Source of the DNA: JAPLGE01 sp964355545
GTDB lineage: Bacteria; Bipolaricaulota; Bipolaricaulia; UBA7950; UBA9294
DNA length: 25,060 nt
NCBI GenBank assembly: GCA_964355545.1
Contig: CAYHEK010000012.1
Location: forward strand, 1-25,060
Direction: 5' to 3'
In this document: one piece after another, positions 1-8,485 of the stretch
Numbering within the stretch: the stretch's first letter is position 1
How the letters are laid out: every line of letters starts with the position of its first letter
Notes under the pieces: model-generated
Seen by the model: only the letters and a program-made list of their open reading frames with translations
Database searches by the model: none
Told to the model about the DNA's origin: nothing
Program-made: the position numbers and the translations under genes

Positions 1-2
1 TC

Positions 3-128
3 GGCCCCGGCCTCGGCGAGCTCCTCGCGCGCACGGTCACCCAGGATGAGCTCTCACCCGATGACCAGGAGATCCTTGACATCCTCTCCCCCTACCGCCC
101 CTTCCGTGTCGAGGAGGCGTTGAAGTAG
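3..128 (+). CDS. C-terminal end of an unrecognised protein (5' partial)
   Basis: An open frame enters from the left edge and ends with TAG at 126-128. It encodes about 41 residues, mostly acidic and helical in character, ending in ...YRPFRVEEALK. No family can be recognised from this tail. The frame has the same C/G-ending codons as the genes downstream, which supports its being coding. The 160-base gap before the next gene and the promoter found there suggest it belongs to a separate transcription unit. Confidence 0.5.
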   Translation, partial: GPGLGELLARTVTQDELSPDDQEILDILSPYRPFRVEEALK

Positions 129-253
129 TCAGGGCACCCGGGGGTCACGCGAGCGGGAAGGGATTTCACATCCTCCGCGGCCTGCGATCTCGCCTTGTCA
201 TGCCTCTAGAAGACGCCTCTCGTCTCGGAAGGACTCCGTCGAGACGGCGCCCC

Positions 254-281
254 TTGTCAGGTGAAAAAATTCCGCTACACT
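254..281 (+). promoter_or_regulatory. Sigma70-type promoter of the regulator/hypD operon
   Basis: A -35 element TTGTCA (254-259) and a -10 element TACACT (276-281) are separated by 16 nt. The -10 ends only 10 nt before the ATG at 291, and no clear Shine-Dalgarno lies between, so the transcript may be leaderless. The block TTCCGCTA at 270-277 recurs at the same place in the promoter at 4231. The rest of 129-253 holds no gene and only short, weak inverted repeats. Confidence 0.55.
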
Positions 282-290
282 TAACAGGCC

Positions 291-890
291 ATGGAAGACA
301 TCGGTGCGGCGATCCGAGACCTGCGGTTGAAGAAGGGATGGACGCTCCAGAAGCTCGCTTCCTTGACCGGGCTCTCCGTGAGCTTCCTCTCCCAGGCGGA
401 ACGGGGGCTCTCTTCCCTCTCGATCGTTTCGCTCCACAACATCTGCCAGGCGCTCGGCGTCGAGGCCTCGGAACTCCTCTCCACGGGGAAGGTCGCCGCC
501 GCTTTGGGCGAGTCCACCTTTCCGATCGTCCCGACCGCGGATCAGCTCTGCATCCGGATCGCGAGCTCGCCGGTCACGTACCGCTACCTGAGCGGGAACT
601 TCCCCGGCCGCGTCATCGAGGTCCTGATCAACGAGTTCCCGCCCAACTACCGCTATCCGCTTGCCTCGCACACGGGCGAGGAGTTCGGCTACGTCCTAGA
701 GGGCCACCTCGACCTGAGGATCGAGGAGGAGAGCTACCCCCTCTCCCCGGGCGACAGCTACCACTTCGTCGCCTCGCGGCCGCACGGCTACGAGACCTCC
801 GCCAAGGAGGGAGCGCGCGTCCTGGTCGCAAGCACGCAGAAGTTCCTCGAGTGGCACAACGAAGTCCGCATAGGAAGGAGTTCGGCGTGA
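291..890 (+). CDS. XRE-family transcriptional regulator with C-terminal cupin domain
   Basis: This 199-residue protein has an N-terminal XRE/Cro helix-turn-helix at about residues 5-62 (conserved SVSFLSQAERG recognition region). A cupin_2 sensor barrel follows at about 110-180, with H127, E131 and H165 as possible metal or ligand contacts. The architecture is that of small-molecule-responsive cytoplasmic repressors or activators such as PuuR. It is the first gene of a unit with the activase and glycyl radical enzyme. Its TGA overlaps the GTG of the activase (GTGA, 887-890), so translation is probably coupled. I infer that it senses hydroxyproline or a product and controls this operon, and perhaps the next one through the related promoter at 4231. 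The ligand is not visible in the sequence. The ATG at 291 is chosen because HTH homology starts at once. Confidence 0.9.
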   Translation: MEDIGAAIRDLRLKKGWTLQKLASLTGLSVSFLSQAERGLSSLSIVSLHNICQALGVEASELLSTGKVAAALGESTFPIVPTADQLCIRIASSPVTYRYLSGNFPGRVIEVLINEFPPNYRYPLASHTGEEFGYVLEGHLDLRIEEESYPLSPGDSYHFVASRPHGYETSAKEGARVLVASTQKFLEWHNEVRIGRSSA

Positions 891-1816
891 CGGAAGAAAA
901 GGGAACCGTCTTCGACATCAAGCGCTTCGCGATCCACGACGGTCCCGGGATCCGCACGACCGTCTTCTTCAAGGGCTGCCCGCTACGCTGCTTTTGGTGC
1001 CACAACCCGGAGAGCCAGAGCTCCGAGCGGGAGCTCATCGTCCGCGAATCGCGCTGCCGGCGCTGCGGGACCTGCCTCGACGTCTGTCCACAAGGGGCCC
1101 TCGCCCTCACTGGCGATTCGATCTCGATCGACCGGGGACGCTGCGCCCTGTGCGGCGCCTGCGCCGAGGCTTGCCCTTCTCAGGCTCTCGAGGTCGTGGG
1201 ACAGGAGATGACGGTGAGAGAGGTGATGCGTGAGGTCGAGAAGGACGTCCCGTTCTACGACGAATCGAGGGGCGGCGCGACCTTCTCCGGCGGGGAACCC
1301 CTCCTGCAGCCTGAGTTCTTGGCCGCGCTCCTCTCCGCATGCAAGGAGAAAGGGATCTCGACCGTGGTCGACACCTGCGGATTTGCGCCGTGGGAGACGA
1401 TGGAGAACGTAAGAGAGAACGTAGACCTTTTTCTCTACGACCTCAAGGTGATGGATCCCAAGCGCCACGCCGAGCTGACCGGCGTTTCGAACACCCTGAT
1501 CCTCGAGAACCTGGAGCGCCTCTCGCGTCTCGGCCAGCCCCTGATCGTGCGCGTCGCCGTGATCCCAGGGAAGAACGACGCAGAGGAGGAGATCCGCGCC
1601 CTCGGCCGGTTCGTGGCGTCTCTCCAGAATCCGCCTCCGATCGACCTTCTTCCCTATCACCGGACCGGGATCGGGAAGTACGCCCGGCTCGGCCGCGCCT
1701 ACCGGCTCGAAGAGACGGTGCCCCCGGATGAGGAGCGGATGGCCGAGATCGCTTTGCTCCTTCGACGATACGAGTTCCCTGTCACCGTGGGAGGTGAAGT
1801 AGATGGCGATGACTGA
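887..1816 (+). CDS. hypE: Glycyl radical enzyme activating enzyme (HypE-type, radical SAM)
   Basis: This 309-residue protein generates the glycyl radical on the enzyme encoded next, using S-adenosylmethionine and a reduced [4Fe-4S] cluster. The radical-SAM motif CX3CX2C is C31, C35 and C38 inside GCPLRCFWCHNPE. A ferredoxin-like insert carries two CX2CX2CX3C sets (C57/60/63/67 and C86/89/92/96), as in activases of hydroxyproline, glycerol or choline glycyl radical enzymes but not in short PflA. FSGGEP and DLKVMD, typical of the family, are present. The frame is open far upstream, but the GTG at 887 is chosen because AGGAAGGAG lies 6 nt before it and family homology starts there. It overlaps the regulator by 4 nt and the dehydratase by 14 nt. 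The specific name follows from its partner. Confidence 0.9.
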   Translation: MTEEKGTVFDIKRFAIHDGPGIRTTVFFKGCPLRCFWCHNPESQSSERELIVRESRCRRCGTCLDVCPQGALALTGDSISIDRGRCALCGACAEACPSQALEVVGQEMTVREVMREVEKDVPFYDESRGGATFSGGEPLLQPEFLAALLSACKEKGISTVVDTCGFAPWETMENVRENVDLFLYDLKVMDPKRHAELTGVSNTLILENLERLSRLGQPLIVRVAVIPGKNDAEEEIRALGRFVASLQNPPPIDLLPYHRTGIGKYARLGRAYRLEETVPPDEERMAEIALLLRRYEFPVTVGGEVDGDD

Positions 1817-4169
1817 GCGGGTCGCCCGCCTGAGAGAGGAGAGTCTGGACGCGCGGCCGACGCTCTCGTGCGAGAGGGCGGAACTCCTCACTGCCTTCGA
1901 CGAGAAGGAAGGAGGAGTGCACTCTGCGCCGGTCAAGCGCGCCCTCGCCTTCCAGTACCTCTTGGAGAAAAAGGCGATCTCGATCGACGAGGGCGAGCTC
2001 GTCGTGGGGGAGCGCGGCCCGCGGCCGAAGGCAACGCCCACCTACCCGGAGCTGTGCTGCCACAGTCTCCAGGACCTCGACATCCTCGACTCGCGTGAGA
2101 AGATCCCCTTCTCGGCCGACGAGCACACCTGCGAGGTCTATCGCGACCGTCTGATCCCTTACTGGAAGGGGAAGTCGATGCGCGACCGGATCTTTGGCGC
2201 GATGACGGAGGACTGGAAGGAGGCCTACTTCGCCGGGATCTTCACCGAGTTCATGGAGCAGAGGGCACCCGGCCACACCGTCCTCGATGGGAAGATCTAC
2301 AAGAAGGGGTTCCTCGACTTCCAGAAGGAGATCCGGGAGAGCCAAGCTCGCCTTGACTACCTGAACGACCCGCAGGCCTACGCAAAGAACGAGGAGCTTG
2401 AGGCGATGGCGATCGCCGCAAGCGCCCTCGTCCGTTTCGCCGAGCGCCACGCCGAGGCGGCGCGGGCGCTTTCGGAGGAGGAGACGGACTCCAAGCGAAA
2501 GAAGGAGCTTTTGAGGATCGCCGAGATCTGTTCCCGAGTCCCGGCTCACGCGCCGCGTGACTTCTGGGAGGCCCTCCAGTACTACTGGTTTGTGCACCTC
2601 GGCGTGATCACTGAGCTCAACACCTGGGACGCCTTCAACCCGGGCCGGCTCGACCAGCACCTCTACCCCTTCTACCGGCGAGGCCTCGAGGAGGGGACGC
2701 TCACCCCCGAGTTTGCGCGTGAGCTCCTCGAGTGCTTCTGGATCAAGTTCAACAACCAGCCGGCCCCACCGAAGGTCGGGGTGACGGCGGAGGAGAGCGC
2801 CACCTACACCGACTTCGCCCTCATCAACTTGGGAGGGTGCAAGCCGGACGGCTCGGACGCGGTGAACGACCTCACCTACTTCATCCTCGACGTGATCGAG
2901 GAGATGCGGCTCCTTCAACCCAGTTCCTGCCTCCAGCTTTCGAAGAAGAACGCGGACGCCTTCCTCAAGAGGGCGGCGAAGATCATCCGCACCGGCTTCG
3001 GGCAGCCCTCGATCTTCAACGCGGACGTCATTACGCAGGAGCTCGTCCGGCAAGGGAAGACGATCGAGGACGCGCGCGAGGGTGGGTCAAGCGGATGCGT
3101 CGAGGTCGGCGCCTTCGGCAAGGAGAACTACAACCTGACCGGCTACTTCAACATGCCGAAGGTCCTCGAGATCACGCTCCACAACGGGATCGACCCGCGG
3201 ACCGGCCGCAGGATCGGGATCGAGACCGGGGATCCCCGCGAGTTTGAGTCGTTCGAGGAACTCGTCGAGGCGTACCGAAAGCAGCTTCTCCACTTCGTCA
3301 GGATCAAGGTGCAGGGGAGTAACGTCATCGAGAGGCTGTACGCGAACTACATGCCAGCGCCGTTCCTCTCCCTCCTGATCGACGACTGCATCAAGACCGG
3401 CAAGGACTACCACGACGGAGGGGCGCGCTACAACACCTCCTACATCCAGGGCGTGGGCCTGGGGACGGCGACCGATTCGATGACCGCGATCAAGCACCAC
3501 GTCTTCGATCGCGGAGACCGGACGATGGGCGAGATCCTCACGGCGCTCAAGAGCGATTACGCAGGCGCAGAGGCCCTGCGCGAGGTCCTTCTCCACCGCA
3601 CGCCCAAGTACGGAAACGATGACGACGCGGCCGACGACGTCATGAAGGTCCTCTTTGAGACCTACTACGACGCGATCGACGGACGCCCGAACACCAAAGG
3701 CGGAACCTACCACATCAATCTCCTGCCGACCACCGTCCACGTCTACTTCGGGAGCGTCACCGGAGCGACCCCCGACGGCCGGCTTGCCAGCCAGCCCGTC
3801 TCCGAAGGAGTCTCCCCGGTGCAAGGGGCAGACTGTCACGGCCCCACGGCTGTCCTTCGCTCCGTGGCGAAGATGGACCACGTGCGGACGGGCGGGACCC
3901 TCCTCAACCAGAAGCTGACCCCGCAGCTCTTGAAAGGCGAGGAGGGCCTGAACAACTTCGTCCACCTTGTCCGTTCCTACTTCAAGCTCGACGGGCACCA
4001 CGTGCAGTTCAACGTCGTCGACGCGGCCACGCTCCGCGCGGCCCAGGCGCGACCGGAAGAGTATCGAAGCCTCATCGTGCGCGTGGCGGGATACAGCGAC
4101 TACTTCTGCGACCTCCCCCGGGCACTCCAGGATGAGATCATCGCCCGCACCGAGCATCAGGCGTTCTGA
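1803..4169 (+). CDS. hypD: Glycyl radical enzyme, probable trans-4-hydroxy-L-proline dehydratase
   Basis: This 788-residue PFL-like enzyme has the thiyl cysteine C432 and general base E434 in SSGCVEVGAFGKE, and the radical glycine G763 in RVAGYSDYF near the C-terminus. The 331-residue distance between C432 and G763 equals that I recall for Clostridioides difficile HypD (C434, G765). With the same offset of two, F150, H158, D276, S332, F338, Y448 and T643 coincide with the HypD substrate-pocket residues I remember (F152, H160, D278, S334, F340, Y450, T645). The predicted reaction is dehydration of trans-4-hydroxy-L-proline to pyrroline-5-carboxylate in the cytoplasm under anoxic conditions. 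GGGAGGTGA 5 nt upstream supports the ATG at 1803. No P5C reductase (ProC) gene is in the window. Other glycyl radical dehydratases are the alternative. Confidence 0.86.
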   Translation: MAMTERVARLREESLDARPTLSCERAELLTAFDEKEGGVHSAPVKRALAFQYLLEKKAISIDEGELVVGERGPRPKATPTYPELCCHSLQDLDILDSREKIPFSADEHTCEVYRDRLIPYWKGKSMRDRIFGAMTEDWKEAYFAGIFTEFMEQRAPGHTVLDGKIYKKGFLDFQKEIRESQARLDYLNDPQAYAKNEELEAMAIAASALVRFAERHAEAARALSEEETDSKRKKELLRIAEICSRVPAHAPRDFWEALQYYWFVHLGVITELNTWDAFNPGRLDQHLYPFYRRGLEEGTLTPEFARELLECFWIKFNNQPAPPKVGVTAEESATYTDFALINLGGCKPDGSDAVNDLTYFILDVIEEMRLLQPSSCLQLSKKNADAFLKRAAKIIRTGFGQPSIFNADVITQELVRQGKTIEDAREGGSSGCVEVGAFGKENYNLTGYFNMPKVLEITLHNGIDPRTGRRIGIETGDPREFESFEELVEAYRKQLLHFVRIKVQGSNVIERLYANYMPAPFLSLLIDDCIKTGKDYHDGGARYNTSYIQGVGLGTATDSMTAIKHHVFDRGDRTMGEILTALKSDYAGAEALREVLLHRTPKYGNDDDAADDVMKVLFETYYDAIDGRPNTKGGTYHINLLPTTVHVYFGSVTGATPDGRLASQPVSEGVSPVQGADCHGPTAVLRSVAKMDHVRTGGTLLNQKLTPQLLKGEEGLNNFVHLVRSYFKLDGHHVQFNVVDAATLRAAQARPEEYRSLIVRVAGYSDYFCDLPRALQDEIIARTEHQAF

Positions 4170-4230
4170 TGGGCCGTCGCCGTAGGATGGGTGACGATTT
4201 CACCGGCACTGAAATAATGCCGACCTCCTC

Positions 4231-4258
4231 TTGACATGGTCGGAATTTCCGCTAGACT
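4231..4258 (+). promoter_or_regulatory. Sigma70-type promoter for the hydantoinase/M24 operon
   Basis: A perfect -35 TTGACA (4231-4236) and a -10 TAGACT (4253-4258) are separated by 16 nt. Over 37 nt it aligns without gaps to the promoter at 254, with 22 identical positions including TTCCGCTA (4247-4254). This suggests a shared regulator. The upstream part of the gap, 4170-4230, holds two short hairpins (GGTGA/TCACC around 4190-4204 and CGGCA/TGCCG around 4204-4222) without a clear U-tract, so any terminator after hypD is weak. Confidence 0.65.
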
Positions 4259-4267
4259 GTTCTAGCG
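4250..4267. promoter_or_regulatory. Perfect palindrome over the -10: candidate operator
   Basis: CGCTAGA (4250-4256) and its exact reverse complement TCTAGCG (4261-4267) are separated by CTGT. The palindrome covers the -10 and the expected transcription start, a usual place for a repressor site. The left half (CGCTA) also occurs in the regulator's own promoter at 273-277. The XRE-cupin protein is the natural candidate ligand, but this is inference. Confidence 0.5.
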
Positions 4268-4584
4268 ATGGAGGGCATGGAAACGAGAAAGAGATTTCGC
4301 TTTTCTCGTGCGGGGAAAGCGGGGACGTCCGTTCCCGCGCGTTCAGCCGCGGGAGACCCAACTCACAGGTCCACGAGGACCCTTCCCAATCCCGTCACTA
4401 GTGGGAGAGTCTCTCTCCTGCGCTCGCAGAGACCCCCCTTTCACTGCTACTCAACTCCCTCCTCGGTTCCCGCTCGCCCGACTCCGGGGAGCTCCGGCGC
4501 GAAAGGAGGACGGAACTAGAAGGCACCTAGGTTTCGTTTCGCACCCGGCCAAGACGAGATCACGTTCCCTCGAGGGGAGGCTGC
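4268..4584 (+). ncRNA. Long structured 5' leader, with an optional 83-codon ORF
   Basis: These 317 nt lie between the promoter and the hydantoinase A gene. Hairpins seen are 4283-4290/4302-4309 (8 bp), 4334-4339/4348-4353, 4368-4372/4377-4381, and two that exclude each other: 4404-4409/4413-4418 versus 4409-4414/4428-4433. No known riboswitch or T-box signature was recognised. An ATG at 4268 sits at the leaderless distance from the -10 and opens 83 codons (stop at 4517-4519). The encoded peptide is rich in Arg, Ser and Pro and has no recognisable domain, so it may be chance in GC-rich DNA. GC-rich sequence also folds easily, so the switch idea is tentative. Confidence 0.3.
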
Positions 4585-6630
4585 ATGTATAGACTCGGAA
4601 CAGACGTTGGCGGGACGTTCACCGATGGGGTCCTGCTCGACGAAACGACCGGCAGGATCGCGGTGAGCAAGGTTTCCTCGACGCCGGAGAACCCGGCGAC
4701 GGGTACCATCCAATGCATCGAGAAGTTCGAGATCCCCCTCGACCAGGCGTCCTTTCTCGCCCACGGCACGACCGTCGTGATCAACGCCCTGATTGAAGGG
4801 AAGGGCGCGAAGACTGCCCTCATCACGACGAAGGGCTTCCGCGACGTGCTCGAGATCGGGCGCTCCAATCGCACGGAGATGTACGACGCCCTCTACCGAA
4901 AGCCGCGCCCCCTCGTCCCCCGCCGGCTGCGCCTTGAGGTGAGCGAGCGCGTCGCGGCCGACGGGACCGTCCTCGTCCCCTTGGACCTCGAGGAGGTGGC
5001 GCGGCTCGTGGCTCTCCTGCGGGAAGAAGGGGTCGAATCGGTCGCCGTCTGCCTCCTCAATGCCTACGCGAATCCCGTGCACGAGGAGGAGATCGGGCGA
5101 TTCCTCGCCCAGCGCTACCCCCAGGCGGCCGTCTCCCTTTCCAACCAGATCACCCGTCGCTACTACGAGTACGAGCGGACGAGCACCACCGTGCAGAACG
5201 CCTACGTGATGCCGGTGGTGCGGAGCTACTTGAAGAGCCTAGAGGAGGAGCTTGAGAGCCGCCGCTTCAAGAACGTCATCCAAATCATGCAGTCAAACGG
5301 TGGGGTGATGGCCTCTCCGATCGCGCGTGACATCCCGATCGCCATGGTCGAGTCCGGTCCGGCCGGCGGGGCGATCGGCGCGGCGCAACTGGCGAGCCTG
5401 TTGAACTACAAGAACGTCATCTCCTACGACATGGGCGGGACGACCGCGAAAACGTCGATCATCACCGACACCATCCCCGAGGCGATCGACCAGTACCTCG
5501 TGGAGGGTCGACCGATCCTCCTCCCCGTGGTCGACCTACGCGAGATCGGCGCGGGTGGGGGGTCGATCGCCTGGATCGACGAGGCCGGCGCCTTGCACGT
5601 TGGACCCCAAAGCGCGGGGGCCGTCCCCGGCCCTGCCTGCTACATGCGGGGCGGAAAGGAGCCCACGGTCACCGACGCGAACCTCGTCCTGGGGATCCTT
5701 GACCCGGAGTACTTCCTCGGCGGAGAGATGGAGATCTCACCGGACTTCGCCCGCGAGGCGGTCGGCCGGATCGCGGAGTACTTCGACCTCAGCGTGGATG
5801 AGGCGGCTCTGGGGATCGTCAAGATCGTCAACACGAACATGTCCGGGCTCCTCCAGTCGATGACGGTCAAGCGCGGGTACGACCCACGCGAGTTCGCCCT
5901 GGTCGCCTTCGGCGGCGCGGGGCCGATCCATGCCTCCGCGATCGCGAGAGAGATCAACATCCCCACGGTCATCGTCCCTCCGTCGCCCGGGGTCTTCTCC
6001 GCCTGGGGGATGCTGATGGCCGACCTGCGGCACGACTTCGGCCAGACCTACATCGCCCCCGTGGACGGTGCGAACCCCGAGGCGGTCAACTCGACCTTCG
6101 CCCGCCTCGAGGAACGGATGAAGGACCTCTTTGAGCGAGAGAGGATCCCCGAGGAGCAGATCGCGCTCTCCTACTCCATGGACCTGCGCTACAAGGGACA
6201 AGAGCACACCCTGCGCGTCCCCGCCCCCGCGCGGCTGACGGAGGCCGACAAGCCCGCGCTCGACCGGAGCTTCGACGAACTCCACCTCCGCGTCTACGGC
6301 CACAACGCCCCCGAGGAGAAGAAAGAGATCGTCTCCCTTCAGGTGATCGGGATCGGCAAGGTGCGCAAGCCGGTCCTGGAGAAGATCTCCCGTGGCTCGC
6401 GCGCCCCCTCGGCGGAAGCGGCCCTCGGGAAGAGACGCGTCTACGTTGGAAACGGAAGTTACCAGGAGTTCTCGATCTATCGGCGCGATCGACTCGCCGC
6501 CGGGAACGTGATCGCAGGGCCAGCCCTGCTCGAGGAGGCGACGGCGACCACGACCGTGGAGAAAGGCGCGACGTGCTCCGTGGACGAGTACGGGAACCTC
6601 GTCATCACGCTCAATGGGGAGGGACGATGA
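4585..6630 (+). CDS. hyuA: Hydantoinase/oxoprolinase family subunit A (first copy)
   Basis: This 681-residue protein belongs to the ATP-dependent N-methylhydantoinase A / 5-oxoprolinase / acetone carboxylase beta family. Subunit A phosphorylates the cyclic amide or ketone. The N-terminal Hydant_A_N domain (about 3-180) starts with a nucleotide-binding GTDVGGTFTD. The Hydantoinase_A core carries ESGPAGG (256-262), DMGGTT (282-287) and FGGAGPIH (442-449). A C-terminal domain ends near DEYGNLVITL. GAGGGGAGG just upstream supports the ATG at 4585. Its TGA overlaps the ATG of subunit B. The substrate cannot be read from the sequence. 5-oxoproline, a hydantoin or another lactam are all possible, and proximity to hypD and a prolidase-like gene favours an imino-acid or lactam role. 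Confidence 0.9.
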   Translation: MYRLGTDVGGTFTDGVLLDETTGRIAVSKVSSTPENPATGTIQCIEKFEIPLDQASFLAHGTTVVINALIEGKGAKTALITTKGFRDVLEIGRSNRTEMYDALYRKPRPLVPRRLRLEVSERVAADGTVLVPLDLEEVARLVALLREEGVESVAVCLLNAYANPVHEEEIGRFLAQRYPQAAVSLSNQITRRYYEYERTSTTVQNAYVMPVVRSYLKSLEEELESRRFKNVIQIMQSNGGVMASPIARDIPIAMVESGPAGGAIGAAQLASLLNYKNVISYDMGGTTAKTSIITDTIPEAIDQYLVEGRPILLPVVDLREIGAGGGSIAWIDEAGALHVGPQSAGAVPGPACYMRGGKEPTVTDANLVLGILDPEYFLGGEMEISPDFAREAVGRIAEYFDLSVDEAALGIVKIVNTNMSGLLQSMTVKRGYDPREFALVAFGGAGPIHASAIAREINIPTVIVPPSPGVFSAWGMLMADLRHDFGQTYIAPVDGANPEAVNSTFARLEERMKDLFERERIPEEQIALSYSMDLRYKGQEHTLRVPAPARLTEADKPALDRSFDELHLRVYGHNAPEEKKEIVSLQVIGIGKVRKPVLEKISRGSRAPSAEAALGKRRVYVGNGSYQEFSIYRRDRLAAGNVIAGPALLEEATATTTVEKGATCSVDEYGNLVITLNGEGR

Positions 6631-8414
6631 AGATAGATCCGATCACGCTTGAGGTCATCCGCAACCGACTGATCGCCGCGAGCCGCGACATCCGCCGCAC
6701 CGTGGAGCGAGCGGCGTACAGCCCGATCCTTTATGAAGTCGTCGACTTCAGCTGTGGAATCCTGGACGGCAACGCGAACCTGATCGCGGAGACCCCCGGG
6801 CTCCCCATCTTCCTCGCCAACCTCGGCTACGCCGTGACCTCGACCTACGAGACGATCGGCCGCAAGAACCTGCGGCCGGGGGACGTCATCCTGTGCAACG
6901 ACCCCTACAACGGCGGAGGGACGCATTGTCCCGACCTCGTCGCCCTCTGTCCCGCCTTCCACGACGGGGAGGTGCGCGGCTGGGGGGCCTTCCGCGGCCA
7001 CACAGTCGACATGGGCGGGATCTACCCGGGCGGCTGGTACAGCGACACGGTCGAGGTCTACCAGGAGGGGTTCCGCCTCCCTCCGGTGAAGCTCTTCGCG
7101 GAAGGGAAACCAAACGAAGACGTCTTCCGCCTCATCCGCGCGAACACCCGCGTCCCCGACGCGGTCCTCGGCGACATCCGCGCGATGGTGGCCGCCGTGC
7201 GGAAGGGGAGCCAGCGCTTCTGCGACGTGATCTCTGCCTACGGCCTTGACGTCACCCTCGGCGCCCTCGAGGAGATCCTGGCGCAGGGGGAACGCCTGGC
7301 CCGCGCCGCGGTCAGCCGCATCCCCGATGGGACGTACTACGCCGAGGCGATCCTCGACGGCGACGGGAACGACAACGCGCCGCTCGACGAGAAGCTCCGC
7401 CTGTGCCTGACGATCACCGTGAAGGGCGACGAGATGACCGCCGACTACACGGGGACGGACCGACAGAACCGCGGGCCGATGAACACCCCCGAGCCGTCGA
7501 CGATCTCCGCGACCCGCTACGCGTTCAAGATCGTCACCACCCCGCACCTCCCGAGCAACGAGGGGTTCTTCCGCGCGCTCAAGATCGTCATCCCGGACGG
7601 GAGCTTCCTCAAGCCGCGCTTCCCCGCCGCCTGCGCCATGTGGCCCACCCCTTCCTCCACGATCCCCGACCTCTTCCTGAAGGCCCTCGCCCCGGCGATC
7701 CCGGACCGCGTGCGCGGAGGGTACTTCGGGGACTCGATGGCAAACTTCATCTACGGGACCGACCCGCGCACCGGGAAGTACTACGTGTGCGCCGAACCGG
7801 ACGCGGGCGGCTACGGAGGAAAGCCGACCGAGGACGGGGAGGCGGCCCTCTTCTCCATGACCCTGGGCGACACGTACAATGTTCCCGCGGAGGTGCTCGA
7901 GGTCCGCTACCCCTGGCGCGTGGAGCGCTTCGAACTTGCGCAGGACTCCGGCGGGGCGGGGAAGTTCCGCGGCGGCCTCGGGGTCGAGCGCGACTACCGC
8001 TTGAGCTCCAAGGCCGGCCTCACGGTCACCGCGGACCGCGTGCTGTACACCCCGCCGTGGGGCCTGTTTGGGGGAAAGCCGGGGGCGACGAACATCACGG
8101 TCGTGTATCGAAACGACGGGAAAGAGGAGCGGTGGCGGAAGATCTCAAACCTTCCCCTTGAGGCAAACGAAGTCCTAAGCTTCCGCGGAGGCGGAGGAGG
8201 GGGATACGGATCCCCACTCGAGCGAGACCCAGAGAGGGTCCTCGAGGACGTACTGAACGGCTACGTCTCCCTGGAGAAGGCGACGGAGGACTACGGCGTC
8301 GTGATCGACTCAGAGAAGAGAGCGGTCGACCTCGCCGCCACAAAGAAGCTGAGGGAGACCCTCGCCAAGGGAGAAAAGAAGAGAGAGGCTCGTGGAAAGA
8401 CGCATCGTCGTTAG
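6627..8414 (+). CDS. hyuB: Hydantoinase/oxoprolinase family subunit B (first copy)
   Basis: This 595-residue protein is the Hydantoinase_B/oxoprolinase subunit that acts with subunit A to hydrolyse or carboxylate the activated substrate. The family motif NDPYNGGGTHCPD is at 91-103 with the metal-binding His H100, followed by GHTVDMGG. The conserved glycine-rich C-terminal block GGGGGGYGSPLERDPERV is present, ending with a basic tail. The ATG at 6627 overlaps the subunit A stop (ATGA); the frame is open upstream, but family homology begins at MKIDPITLEVIRNRL. The complete length indicates a functional pair. The substrate is not known. Confidence 0.9.
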   Translation: MKIDPITLEVIRNRLIAASRDIRRTVERAAYSPILYEVVDFSCGILDGNANLIAETPGLPIFLANLGYAVTSTYETIGRKNLRPGDVILCNDPYNGGGTHCPDLVALCPAFHDGEVRGWGAFRGHTVDMGGIYPGGWYSDTVEVYQEGFRLPPVKLFAEGKPNEDVFRLIRANTRVPDAVLGDIRAMVAAVRKGSQRFCDVISAYGLDVTLGALEEILAQGERLARAAVSRIPDGTYYAEAILDGDGNDNAPLDEKLRLCLTITVKGDEMTADYTGTDRQNRGPMNTPEPSTISATRYAFKIVTTPHLPSNEGFFRALKIVIPDGSFLKPRFPAACAMWPTPSSTIPDLFLKALAPAIPDRVRGGYFGDSMANFIYGTDPRTGKYYVCAEPDAGGYGGKPTEDGEAALFSMTLGDTYNVPAEVLEVRYPWRVERFELAQDSGGAGKFRGGLGVERDYRLSSKAGLTVTADRVLYTPPWGLFGGKPGATNITVVYRNDGKEERWRKISNLPLEANEVLSFRGGGGGGYGSPLERDPERVLEDVLNGYVSLEKATEDYGVVIDSEKRAVDLAATKKLRETLAKGEKKREARGKTHRR

Positions 8415-8485
8415 ATTCGAACGCGGGGGAGGGCTCTCCGCAGACCTCGCCCAAGAGCGAGGCGCGTAGTCCGCAAGGAGGCGCG

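Noticed and set aside
198..671. Long minus-strand open frames opposite the regulator and most other plus-strand genes
   Set aside because: They mirror strong C/G third-position bias on the other strand, show no domain, and overlap well-identified genes completely.
200..886. Upstream extension of the activase frame into the regulator gene
   Set aside because: The extension has no homology and overlaps the regulator; the GTG at 887 has a good ribosome binding site and is where the radical-SAM family begins.
4268..4584. T-box or known riboswitch before hydantoinase A
   Set aside because: No T-box antiterminator sequence and no recognisable core of known riboswitch classes; kept only as an unclassified leader.
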